In this document: piece after piece, positions 1 through 7,370 of the stretch | Position numbering within the stretch: position 1 is the stretch's first letter | Layout of the letters: each line of letters begins with the position of its first letter | NCBI GenBank assembly: GCA_902769805.1 | Contig: CACXQL010000020.1 | Coordinates: 1-64,000 of the forward strand | Length of the DNA stretch: 64,000 nucleotides | Reading direction: 5' to 3' | Source of the DNA: an uncultured Prevotellaceae bacterium | GTDB taxonomy: Bacteria; Bacteroidota; Bacteroidia; Bacteroidales; Bacteroidaceae | The notes under the pieces: model-generated | The model's database searches: none | What the model saw: the letters and a program-made list of their open reading frames with translations, nothing else | What the model was told of the DNA's origin: nothing | Made by a program: the position numbers and the translations under genes

Positions 1-635
1 ACATCGTCAGCACCATAGCACTTTACCTTCAGACGGCTGGGGTTGTTGCCATAAGGAACCTCCTTGACAACCTTCAGCTCAGAGGTGAAGTAGTCGAACT
101 GAGTCTGTACGTATGTGAAACCGTTGATACGGCTGATAATCTGGGCTGCATCCTTTCCAAGACCGTTCAGGATGACGCGGAGAGGCTTCTGGCGAACCTT
201 GTTAGCCATCTCGGCAATCTTGATAGCACCCTCAGCAGCAGCGAAAGACTCGTGACCTGCCAGGAAGGCGAAGCACTCTGTCTCCTCACGAAGCAGACGG
301 GCAGCGAGGTTACCGTGTCCGATACCTACCTTACGATCGTCAGCAACACTTCCAGGGATACAGAAGCTCTGCAGACCGATACCGATAGCCTCGGCAGCGT
401 CAGCGGCATTCTTCACACCCTTCTTGATAGCGATAGCAGCACCACAAACGTATGCCCACTTAGCGTTCTCGAAACAGATACGCTGTGTCTCCTCACACAT
501 CAGATAGGGGTCAACACCTGCCTTGTCGCAGATCTCGTTAGCCTCTTCAATACTATTAATACCATTCTCTTTCAGAGCAGCAAGAACCTGATTGATACGG
601 CGCTCTTGACTCTCAAACTGTACTTTTCTAATCAT
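1..635 (-). CDS. GGGtGRT-family protein (3' end beyond the window)
   Basis: The reverse strand reads openly from an ATG at 635 to base 1, giving at least 211 residues (begins MIRKVQFESQERRINQVL). An AGGAGG ribosome site lies at complement 644-649, eight bases before the start. The sequence matches my memory of the GGGtGRT family (named for a glycine-rich motif that lies outside this window); its biochemical role is not established. It follows the NifU-like gene by 14 bp on the same strand, an arrangement I recognise as typical for this pair, so a joint role in iron-sulfur or redox metabolism is an inference. The C-terminus is missing because of the window edge. No lesion is visible in the part present. 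Confidence 0.8.
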   Translation of the reverse strand, partial: MIRKVQFESQERRINQVLAALKENGINSIEEANEICDKAGVDPYLMCEETQRICFENAKWAYVCGAAIAIKKGVKNAADAAEAIGIGLQSFCIPGSVADDRKVGIGHGNLAARLLREETECFAFLAGHESFAAAEGAIKIAEMANKVRQKPLRVILNGLGKDAAQIISRINGFTYVQTQFDYFTSELKVVKEVPYGNNPSRLKVKCYGADD

Positions 636-649
636 CGTCGTATCCTCCT

Positions 650-1351
650 TTATTCTTTACGTGGATCAATAGCCTTTACTGCACCCTGCTCCTCAGTCGT
701 ACGACCATAAGAGCCAGTGAACTTCTTAATAGCCTCGTTGGCATCCATACCGTTCTTGACGGCTTCCATCATCTTGCCGAGGTGTACATACTCGTAACCG
801 CAAACCTCATTGTTGGCATCGAGGAACTGCTTGGTGATGTAACCCTCAGTGAGCTCCAGATAACGGGTACCCTTGGCCATAGTGCCATAGAGCGTACCAG
901 TCTGTGAACGAAGTCCCTTACCGAGGTCCTCCAGACCAGCACCGATAGCCAGACCGCCCTCAGAGAAGGCACTCTGTGTACGTCCATAGACAATCTGCAG
1001 GAACAGCTCACGCATAGCGGTGTTGATAGCATCGCATACGAGGTCGGTGTTCAGTGCTTCCAAGAGAGTCTTGCCAGGAAGAATCTCACTTGCCATAGCG
1101 GCAGAGTGTGTCATACCTGTGCAACCGATGGTCTCCACCAGTGCCTCCTGGATGATACCGTCCTTCACGTTGAGGCTCAGCTTACAAGCACCCTGTTGAG
1201 GGGCACACCAGCCAATACCATGTGTGTAACCTGAGATGTCCTTAATCTCCTTTGCCTGAATCCATTTTCCCTCCTCGGGAATAGGTGCAGGTCCATGATA
1301 AGCGCCTTTGCAGACACTACACATGTTCTTCACTTCCGTTGAATAAATCAT
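650..1351 (-). CDS. NifU/IscU-like iron-sulfur cluster scaffold protein
   Basis: This 233-residue protein resembles the NifU N-terminal/IscU scaffold fold. Visible features are an N-terminal CSVCKGAYHG cysteine pair, a second cysteine in GWCAPQQGAC and the core segment ETIGCTGMTHSAAMASEIL. In the family, conserved cysteines bind a transient Fe-S cluster. It is longer than ordinary IscU (about 130 residues) and belongs to the variant that sits before GGGtGRT genes. Its start ATG at 1351 lies just downstream of a good promoter at 1398-1429. The stop is only 14 bp from the GGGtGRT start, so the two are very probably co-transcribed. The client proteins are unknown. Confidence 0.8.
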   Translation of the reverse strand: MIYSTEVKNMCSVCKGAYHGPAPIPEEGKWIQAKEIKDISGYTHGIGWCAPQQGACKLSLNVKDGIIQEALVETIGCTGMTHSAAMASEILPGKTLLEALNTDLVCDAINTAMRELFLQIVYGRTQSAFSEGGLAIGAGLEDLGKGLRSQTGTLYGTMAKGTRYLELTEGYITKQFLDANNEVCGYEYVHLGKMMEAVKNGMDANEAIKKFTGSYGRTTEEQGAVKAIDPRKE

Positions 1352-1397
1352 TGCTATTTCTAATTAATTAAAAATGAGTTATGTTCCTATAGTTTTG

Positions 1398-1429
1398 CAA
1401 AATTACGCTGATTATCTCAACTATCCAAA
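1398..1429 (-). promoter_or_regulatory. Bacteroidetes-type promoter for the NifU-like/GGGtGRT operon
   Basis: On the reverse strand TTTG (1426-1429), exactly 20 bp, then TAATTTTG (1398-1405) match the -33/-7 consensus. It points at the gene starting at 1351. Confidence 0.75.
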
Positions 1430-1477
1430 ACAAAAACCTCCTATTTAAGAACAATTAACTAAGAAAAATACCTATTA

Positions 1478-1509
1478 TTTGTGATGTCGCCGAAATCTTC
1501 GTAACTTTG
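1478..1509 (+). promoter_or_regulatory. Promoter for the redox protein / PqqD / exporter operon
   Basis: TTTG at 1478-1481, 20 bp, then TAACTTTG at 1502-1509. The first downstream ATG with coding sense is 1541. This is the only good promoter seen ahead of the four genes 1541-5310, which fits a single transcript. Confidence 0.75.
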
Positions 1510-1540
1510 CCATCTGAAAATGACAATTAGTTTATAGTTA

Positions 1541-2023
1541 ATGGTTGAGTTAAATAACGAGAGCATAGAACAAAGGGTGGCTCGTGCCGTTGATAACTTC
1601 ATGGAAGGCTATGGTTGTTGCCAGAGTGTTGTGGCAGCCTTTGCCGACCTGTATGGGTTGGATAAGGAGATGGCTTTGCGTATAGCGGCTGGCTTTGGCG
1701 GCGGCGTGGGTCGTATGCGGATGATGTGTGGTGCAGTGTCTGCATTGGTCATCCTCGTCGGACTGGACTGTGGTCAGACTGTCGGTTCAGACCGTGAGGG
1801 GAAGTCGGCATGCTATAAGGTCGTCCAGGAGTTACTGGCTCAGTCGAAGGCAGAGAACGGCAGTCTGATCTGTGCGGAGATCTTAGGACTGGAAGGTGTG
1901 GAGAAGGCGGTGTCGAGTTATGTGGCATCCCCCCGTACTGCTGAGTATTACAAGACGCGTCCTTGTGCTGCCAAAGTCGAGAGTGCCGCCCGTATCTTTG
2001 CTGAATATCTCAAGAAGAAATGA
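1541..2023 (+). CDS. C-GCAxxG-C-C family putative redox protein
   Basis: A 160-residue soluble protein with no signal peptide. It carries the spaced cysteines of the C_GCAxxG_C_C family: GYGCCQSV near residue 27, a glycine-rich GGGVG followed by MCGAVSALVILVG, then LDCGQ, SACYK and single cysteines near residues 110 and 142. The family is predicted to be redox-active or metal-binding, but its substrate is not known to me. The stop overlaps the start of the next gene (ATGA at 2020-2023), so translation is coupled. Whether it belongs functionally with the downstream kinase, PqqD and exporter genes or is only a passenger cannot be told from the sequence. Confidence 0.8.
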   Translation: MVELNNESIEQRVARAVDNFMEGYGCCQSVVAAFADLYGLDKEMALRIAAGFGGGVGRMRMMCGAVSALVILVGLDCGQTVGSDREGKSACYKVVQELLAQSKAENGSLICAEILGLEGVEKAVSSYVASPRTAEYYKTRPCAAKVESAARIFAEYLKKK

Positions 2024-3366
2024 CAAACAGATATATCTATCAGGTAGCAGGTCATGTGTTCGAGGTAACACTTCCACAAGGAGACCCGCTGACTCAGCAG
2101 ATGAGTCAGTATGAGCCGTTCCGTATATTGGGAACAGACCAGAAGCCTGTGTTCCGTTTGCAAGTCGTGGAAGAAAGACCAGACAAAGGGGAGTTCGTGC
2201 GTGAGATTCATCAGGATGATGACGGCTCGGAGATCCTTGCAGGCAGTGTAGACGGACATCCTTGCTTTGACTTCCTGCTGTCTGGGAGGTGGCAGGCTCG
2301 TCTATGGACGGATGACGACTATTGCGAGGCAGTCTTATATGCGGAAAGAGAACGGTTGTTCGGACTGAATGACGCATTGATGGTGATGTTTGCCCTGAGT
2401 ACTGCAGAACAGCATACCTTGTTGATGCATGCCTCTGTGGTGAGTTATCAGGGTGCTGCCTATCTGATGTTAGGAAAGAGTGGTACAGGTAAGAGTACGC
2501 ATACACGTCTGTGGCTGGAGCATATCACGGGTACGGAACTGGTAAACGACGATAATCCTGTGGTACGTGTCATCGACAACCAGGCGTTCGTCTTTGGTTC
2601 TCCCTGGAGTGGCAAGACACCCTGTTATCGGAATGTCCATCATCCCATCGGGGCATTTATACAGTTGAGTCAGGCACCCCTTAATGAGATCCGTCGTATC
2701 AAGGGCATAGAGGCATATGCAGCGTTAGTACCTTCCGTCTCTGGCAAACGATGGGACAAGCGTATCGCAGATGGATTGCATGAGACAGAGAACTGGATGG
2801 CAGGACATGTACCGATGTTCCATCTGCGCTGTCTGCCTGATGGGGATGCCGCCCTGACATGCTGTCATGCCGTGGCTCCGCAGGTGGAGGCGAGCATGGT
2901 GAAGATGGTGGAGAATAATGATGCCATCCATGAGGTGGAGGCGTTATTAAAAGAAGGTCATAAGGTCATCCTGCCCGTCAAGGGACAGAGTATGCTGCCC
3001 TTCATCGTAGGAAGCAGGGACAGTGTGGAACTGGTTGTCCCTGACAAGCCGCTTGCCATTGGTGATGCTGTCCTTGCCTGGGTTAACGGCAGTCGTTATG
3101 TGCTGCATCGTATCATCGAGATAAGGAGGGACGATTATCTGGTGTTGATGGGTGACGGCAACCTTGTGGGTACGGAGTTTTGTATGGTAGGTGATGTGGT
3201 GGCTCGTGCCGACTATGTCGTAAAGCCTGACGGCTCGCGCACCTATTTATATAGTAGAAGTCAGTGTCGTTACTGGCGTTGGTGGATGACACTGAAACCG
3301 TTGCGCCGTTGGATATTGGCGGTGTTGAGACGGACAATCTATAGGAAATACAGAAAGAATATATGA
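2020..3366 (+). CDS. HprK-like kinase domain fused to an S26/S24-like peptidase
   Basis: A 448-residue two-domain protein. Residues 1-290 resemble the HPr-kinase-like (PEP-carboxykinase-fold) proteins found in peptide-modification clusters: HASVV near 137, Walker A GKSGTGKST at 152-160, and VNDDNP at 175-180. Residues 300-400 look like a signal-peptidase-type domain: KGQSMLPF places the catalytic serine at 324, GDAVLAW follows, then VLHRI with histidine 363 where bacterial leader peptidases have lysine, and MGDGN. The His form is typical of the SipW/ER class. The basic C-terminus (RRWILAVLRRTIYRKYRK) could touch the membrane. It overlaps PqqD by four bases. Inferred role: processing or phosphorylating a small peptide before export. 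Confidence 0.75.
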   Translation: MTNRYIYQVAGHVFEVTLPQGDPLTQQMSQYEPFRILGTDQKPVFRLQVVEERPDKGEFVREIHQDDDGSEILAGSVDGHPCFDFLLSGRWQARLWTDDDYCEAVLYAERERLFGLNDALMVMFALSTAEQHTLLMHASVVSYQGAAYLMLGKSGTGKSTHTRLWLEHITGTELVNDDNPVVRVIDNQAFVFGSPWSGKTPCYRNVHHPIGAFIQLSQAPLNEIRRIKGIEAYAALVPSVSGKRWDKRIADGLHETENWMAGHVPMFHLRCLPDGDAALTCCHAVAPQVEASMVKMVENNDAIHEVEALLKEGHKVILPVKGQSMLPFIVGSRDSVELVVPDKPLAIGDAVLAWVNGSRYVLHRIIEIRRDDYLVLMGDGNLVGTEFCMVGDVVARADYVVKPDGSRTYLYSRSQCRYWRWWMTLKPLRRWILAVLRRTIYRKYRKNI

Positions 3367-3632
3367 GACAGAAGAAAGGATTTATCTTACGTGAGGTCTG
3401 TGGCGAGCATGTCATCGTCGCAGAGGGTATGGAAGTGATTAACTTCAACAAGCTGTTGAGTCTGAACGAGACTGCTGCCTTCCTATGGGGACAGGCAACA
3501 GCGTTGGGCGATTTCACAGCAGAACAGCTTGCCGAGAAACTTTGTGAGGAGTATGAGGTCTCTCATGAGCAGGCTCTCAAGGATGTAGAACAGATGCTTG
3601 CCAAGTGGCAGGAGATTGGGATTGTAGGTTAG
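3363..3632 (+). CDS. PqqD-family peptide-recognition protein
   Basis: An 89-residue protein with the PqqD fold signature: a beta-rich N-terminal half (ILREVCGEHVIVAEG, NFNKLLSLNETAAFLW) and a helical C-terminal half (AEQLAEKLCEEYEVS, VEQMLAKWQEIGIV). In known systems PqqD-like RRE domains bind the leader of a ribosomally made peptide and present it to modifying enzymes. The start overlaps the previous stop (ATGA) and the ABC exporter follows 43 bp later. No radical SAM enzyme, cyclase or clear precursor lies beside it, so the substrate is unknown. Candidate substrates discussed in the findings are the 21-residue gene at 5373-5438 and the two peptides near 51 kb. Confidence 0.8.
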   Translation: MRQKKGFILREVCGEHVIVAEGMEVINFNKLLSLNETAAFLWGQATALGDFTAEQLAEKLCEEYEVSHEQALKDVEQMLAKWQEIGIVG

Positions 3633-3654
3633 GGGCTATAGGTTAGCGGTTAGC

Positions 3655-3675
3655 GTCAAGGTCAAGGTCAAGGTC
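3655..3675 (+). repeat. Tandem AAGGTC-type word repeat before the exporter gene
   Basis: GTCAAG-like hexamers repeat three times directly up to the ATG at 3676, after a looser GGTTAG repeat. Related to the AAAGGTC heptamers seen in ribF and after the CobD-like gene. Confidence 0.7.
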
Positions 3676-5310
3676 ATGAAATATCTGAAGTGGTTATGGC
3701 ATAACACACGAGGCATCCGATGCAATATGTTGTTGCGTGTCATCGTGGGCGTGGGACAAGTGTCTCTTGCCTTGCTGATGGTATGGCTCTGCCGTTATTT
3801 CATTGATGTCGCCATCAAGAGCAGTGATTCTGAAGTACTGGTGAAAACCATCATCGCCTTGATACTGGTGGTCGCAGGTAATATCACCCTCCGCCAAATA
3901 TATTTCTATACCACCATCCGCGCAACGGCTTATCAGGCAAATGCCATCCGTTTAAGGATTTTCGGACATCTGTTGCGTCGTCGTATCTATGATGAGACTC
4001 CCTTACATTCTGGTGATGTCACTTCCCGCTTGGAGACGGACGTGTCGGCTATCAGTGAGGCAGTGGCAGGTACATTACCCCAGTTGGTCGTGACGACGAT
4101 AAAACTCATTGGTGCCTTCTTGTTGCTTTATTCGATGGACCGTCAGTTGGCATGGATGTTGTTGCTTACAACCCCTTTGTTGGTGGTCATGGGAAAACTC
4201 TTTGCACATCGCCTGCGTGGTATGACACATGACGTGCGCCAACAAGGTAGCCGTATCCAAATGCTGGTACAGGAGGGTATGGAGCATAATGCGATGCTGC
4301 GTGCGATGGAGAGTGGCAGTTGGATTACAGGACAGTTGGATGGGATGCAGCGTGGACTCCTTGATAAGATAGAACGGCGTACGCGTTTCACGTTGGTGGC
4401 ACGTTCCATCATGGCGGTATGTTTTGGCTTCGGTTATCTCCTGGCGTTTATATGGGGCGGACTGCAACTGCGTGACGGAGTTATTACTTTTGGTGTCATG
4501 ACGGCATTCCTGCAACTGGTGGCACAGATCCAACAACCTATCCTCGACATGCTGAATATGATTCCGCAACTGATTCATGCCTCCGCCAGTATCGACCGTG
4601 TGGATGAATTGGAACAGAAGAACGTGGAACAGTCGCATGATGATAAGTGTTTCGTTGCTGAACCTTTGGGCATATCGGTACAGGATGTCACTTTTACTTA
4701 TCCGCAAGGGAAGCGTACCATCCTTCATTCGTTTACCCATGACTTCCGTCCAGGCAGCCGTACAGCATTAATGGGAGAGACAGGTGCAGGCAAGACTACG
4801 CTTTTCCGCTTGATGCTGGATCTTATCACACCTTCGGAGGGTTCTATAGCATTGTATCATGGCGAAGAGCAGATCGCTGCTGAGGCAAAGACACGTTGTA
4901 ACTTCGTCTTCGTGCCGCAAGGGAATACGCTGATGAGTGGTACCATCCGCTATAACCTCCAACTCGCTAACCCGAAGGCTACAGACGAGGAGATGCGTCG
5001 TGTACTCCATGTGGCAGCGGCTGATTTCGTGTTGGAACTGCCTGACGGACTGGATACGCAGTGTGGAGAGCGCGGCGTGGGTTTCAGCGAGGGACAGGCA
5101 CAGCGTATCGCCATTGCGCGTGGACTCCTTCGTCCTGGTCATATCCTGTTGTTGGACGAAATCAGTTCCTCTTTGGATGAACAGACGGAGCGTGAACTGT
5201 TTACCCGTCTCTTTGCCGACTACGCCGACAAGACCATCATTATGATTACTCATCGTTCTACTGTTGCTCAGTTGTGCGATGAAGTGGTGCGGTTAGACAG
5301 ACAGAAATAA
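3676..5310 (+). CDS. ABC exporter, fused permease and ATPase
   Basis: A 544-residue half-transporter of the bacterial exporter type. The N-terminal 290 residues hold about six membrane helices (for example VSLALLMVWLCRYFIDVAI and TIIALILVVAGNITL). The C-terminal ATPase has Walker A GETGAGKTT, Q-loop VPQGN, a non-standard signature FSEGQAQRIAIARG in place of LSGGQ, Walker B ILLLDEISSSLD and the H-loop ITHRS. No C39 peptidase domain precedes it, so any leader removal must come from another protein, plausibly the S26-like domain encoded two genes upstream. It is the last gene of the operon and is followed by a strong hairpin terminator. Substrate is inferred to be a peptide. Confidence 0.85.
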   Translation: MKYLKWLWHNTRGIRCNMLLRVIVGVGQVSLALLMVWLCRYFIDVAIKSSDSEVLVKTIIALILVVAGNITLRQIYFYTTIRATAYQANAIRLRIFGHLLRRRIYDETPLHSGDVTSRLETDVSAISEAVAGTLPQLVVTTIKLIGAFLLLYSMDRQLAWMLLLTTPLLVVMGKLFAHRLRGMTHDVRQQGSRIQMLVQEGMEHNAMLRAMESGSWITGQLDGMQRGLLDKIERRTRFTLVARSIMAVCFGFGYLLAFIWGGLQLRDGVITFGVMTAFLQLVAQIQQPILDMLNMIPQLIHASASIDRVDELEQKNVEQSHDDKCFVAEPLGISVQDVTFTYPQGKRTILHSFTHDFRPGSRTALMGETGAGKTTLFRLMLDLITPSEGSIALYHGEEQIAAEAKTRCNFVFVPQGNTLMSGTIRYNLQLANPKATDEEMRRVLHVAAADFVLELPDGLDTQCGERGVGFSEGQAQRIAIARGLLRPGHILLLDEISSSLDEQTERELFTRLFADYADKTIIMITHRSTVAQLCDEVVRLDRQK

Positions 5311-5313
5311 GAA

Positions 5314-5341
5314 GCCTCCCTGCAATCGCTTGCAGGGAGGC
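5314..5341. terminator. Hairpin terminator between converging transcripts
   Basis: A perfect 12-bp stem (arm GCCTCCCTGCAA, loop TCGC) three bases after the exporter stop. U-rich stretches lie on both sides, so it can end the exporter operon and the small gene coming from the other strand. Confidence 0.85.
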
Positions 5342-5372
5342 ACATTGTTCTCTCAAACTTTCTTTTTACCTC

Positions 5373-5438
5373 TTATTTCTTCATCAGTGACATTGCTTTT
5401 GCAGCAAGTGAAATCACAACATAATTCAAAATAATCAT
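5373..5438 (-). CDS. 21-residue small hydrophobic peptide
   Basis: An ATG at 5438 opens 21 codons ending at TAA 5373-5375. The peptide starts MIILNYVVISLAAKAM and ends SLMKK: hydrophobic and amphipathic with a basic tail. A perfect promoter (TTTG, 20 bp, TACCTTTG at 5498-5529) lies 60 bp upstream and the 12-bp hairpin at 5314-5341 closes the unit, so this short ORF has a transcription unit to itself. I do not recognise the family. It could be a membrane microprotein, a toxin-like peptide, a substrate of the neighbouring exporter, or the unit could be a small RNA whose ORF is accidental. Only an AAAGG-like weak ribosome site is seen. Confidence 0.5.
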   Translation of the reverse strand: MIILNYVVISLAAKAMSLMKK

Positions 5439-5497
5439 AGTCTTACTACCTTTATATGTTATACCTGAAATAAATCTTTTGTTCTTCTTTTCGAGTG

Positions 5498-5529
5498 CAA
5501 AGGTAGTAATTGTGCACGGACACACCAAA
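5498..5529 (-). promoter_or_regulatory. Strong consensus promoter for the small gene
   Basis: TTTG (5526-5529), 20 bp, TACCTTTG (5498-5505) on the reverse strand. Predicted transcript from about 5492 to the hairpin at 5314. Confidence 0.8.
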
Positions 5530-5580
5530 TCTTTTTCCTGTTTTTATGCCTAATAGTGCATCTTCTTGATACAGGTCAAA

Positions 5581-6587
5581 TCAGAACCACTGCATAAGGG
5601 TGCGCAGGAAGGCTGTGAGTTCCCCTGCCATCTTCTGATGCTGCCAGTAAGAGGGATGCCAGTCAGCACCATAGTATAGGCTGCCGTTATGGGGTGTGAA
5701 ATCAAAGCGATACACTTCCTTGTCACCGTCTTTCTTCGCCTCTTCCACCACTTCGTTGAGGGTATTCTTCGCAATCTCCAGTTCTTTGCCGAGGAGCATG
5801 GAACCGCAGAGCAGCACTATCTTCGCATTCGGGTTATGCTGCCTCACCTGACTCAAGAACTTCTTCCATGCCTGCTTAAACAGTTTCACGTCGTAGTTAT
5901 TGGTGGAGAGGTCATTGGTGCCGAGGTTGATACATACCACCTGGGGCTGATAACGAGAGAAGTCCCACTTCTCAGAACGGTCGTAGAGGTTGGTGTACTC
6001 ATACTCCGTCGTCATCACATTCTTTGGCGTACCCGTTTTCGGACCGCCATACTCACGATAGACACCGATACCGCTACGCGCCACGACATAAGCCACAGCA
6101 CCGAGGGCACGGGTAGTCTGCTGCGCATAACCCAGATAATGGTTCTCTGTCTCGTATTCGAAATGATCACCTTCATAAGTACTCTCATTACCATAGGCAC
6201 AGGTGATAGAGTTGCCGATGAACTCGATGCGTCGGTCAGGCAGGGCAGGAGCATCCAGCATCGTGCCGTCCTTGTCGAGGATGAAACCCCAGAACGATGG
6301 TTTCAGCTCATAGCCTTCGATGATATACATCCGTCAATCTGTGCCATGAAATAACCGCTCTTCGGCTTCGCCATCATCTTCAGCGACGTACCTGTAAAGC
6401 GCGCATTGATCTGCACACCGGGGAAGGTGAAGCGCGGACGCATAGGATTGTCAAAACAGATACGTCCTACATACTGGATATGCTTATCCGTAGGGTTGAT
6501 GACTTTTCCTGTCGGCGGAAGAGTCTTTGAAGCTTGCATGCCTGTCGACAGCAGGGCGGTTAAAGTCAGTAATAAGATTCGTTTCAT
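5581..6587 (-). pseudogene. CE2-type SGNH esterase, broken by an internal deletion/frameshift
   Basis: Two overlapping reading frames make up one secreted carbohydrate esterase of family CE2 type. Frame one (from ATG 6585-6587) encodes a signal peptide (MKRILLLTLTALLSTGMQA) and the N-terminal beta domain up to YFMAQIDG near 6330. Frame two resumes with YIIEGYELKPSFWGFILD and runs to 5581, with the SGNH motifs GNSITCAYGNE (nucleophile Ser), NLGTNDLS and DWHPSYWQHQ (catalytic His). In intact relatives, as I recall them, about 30-40 residues lie between IDG and the IEGYEL segment, so a deletion that also changed frame is more likely than a one-base error. The promoter and both halves are otherwise well preserved, so the loss is recent or an assembly fault. 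Confidence 0.75.
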
Positions 6588-6612
6588 ACTATATAGTTTT
6601 ATTATTTGGCTG

Positions 6613-6644
6613 CGAAGTTACTGTTTTTTTCGTTAGCCACCAAA
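6613..6644 (-). promoter_or_regulatory. Promoter of the CE2-type esterase
   Basis: TTTG (6641-6644), 20 bp, TAACTTCG (6613-6620), one mismatch to the -7 consensus, 26 bp before the ATG. Confidence 0.65.
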
Positions 6645-6726
6645 TAAATGTATAGGAAAAACTTGTATTTCGCTGAAGAAATCAGCCCGTTCGCTGAAAT
6701 CAGGGGACGGAGGGTTAAACTTTTCT

Positions 6727-6734
6727 TACCTTTG
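6727..6734 (+). promoter_or_regulatory. -7 box for the DUF4890 gene
   Basis: TACCTTTG at 6727-6734, 66 bp before the ATG. No TTTG is seen at the expected distance upstream. Confidence 0.5.
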
Positions 6735-6800
6735 TTTCGTCATATCAATGACTTCGGTCAGAAACAACATTAAAAACAAACCTATAAAAAAGTAAGTAAA

Positions 6801-7307
6801 ATGAAAAAGATTGCATTAACAATGATCGCCCTCCTGACAATGACAGTCGCTGTGGCACAAGACAATGAGAATGGTGAACGTAAGGCTCCTCGCCAGATGA
6901 CTCCAGAGATGATGACAGAGCGGATGGCGAAGGATCTGAGTCTGACGGATGCGCAGAAAACAAAGGTGCTTGCCCTCAACAAAGAGTATCAGGAAATTTT
7001 CAAAGGTCCACGCATGGGCAGACCACGTCCTCCGAAACCACAGGCTGATGCCGAGACAGCTGCTACACAGCAACAGCGTCCGCAACGCCCGGAGCGTCCA
7101 CAACTCACTGACGAGCAGAAGGCGCAGATGAAGGCTAATATGGAGAAGCGTGATGAGTATAACAAGAAACTCAAGGAGATTCTCACGGACGAGCAGAACC
7201 AGAAGTATGAGAAGATGCACAAGCATCATGGTCGTCACGGACATCATGGACATATAGGCAACGGTCGTCCAAGAGGTCCCCGTCCCGAAAGAGCCCCACA
7301 GCCATAA
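6801..7307 (+). CDS. DUF4890 family secreted protein, Spy/LTxxQ-like
   Basis: A 168-residue exported protein. It has a signal peptide (MKKIALTMIALLTMTVAVAQ), then two repeats typical of this family: LSLTDAQKTKVLALNKEYQ and ILTDEQNQKYEKM, the LTxxQ pattern shared with the periplasmic Spy/CpxP chaperones. The middle is rich in Pro and Gln and the C-terminus in His, Gly and Arg (KHHGRHGHHGH), which could bind metal. A role as a periplasmic stress or chaperone-like protein is inferred from the LTxxQ motif. A 14-bp hairpin with a T-run follows. It is transcribed alone. Confidence 0.8.
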   Translation: MKKIALTMIALLTMTVAVAQDNENGERKAPRQMTPEMMTERMAKDLSLTDAQKTKVLALNKEYQEIFKGPRMGRPRPPKPQADAETAATQQQRPQRPERPQLTDEQKAQMKANMEKRDEYNKKLKEILTDEQNQKYEKMHKHHGRHGHHGHIGNGRPRGPRPERAPQP

Positions 7308-7332
7308 ATAGTTCTCTGGTAAAAAGATTGTC

Positions 7333-7370
7333 CAGTCCCCGAGATGTCATTCATTTCGGGGACTGTTTTA
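7333..7370. terminator. Intrinsic terminator between DUF4890 and hydrolase genes
   Basis: A 14-bp stem with one G-U pair (arm CAGTCCCCGAGATG, loop TCATT) followed by TTTTATTATTTT. It lies between convergent genes and can serve both. Confidence 0.9.

Noticed and set aside
252..710. Forward 152-residue reading frame over the GGGtGRT gene
   Set aside because: It is the complement of a well-supported gene with an AGGAGG site and has no coding features of its own.
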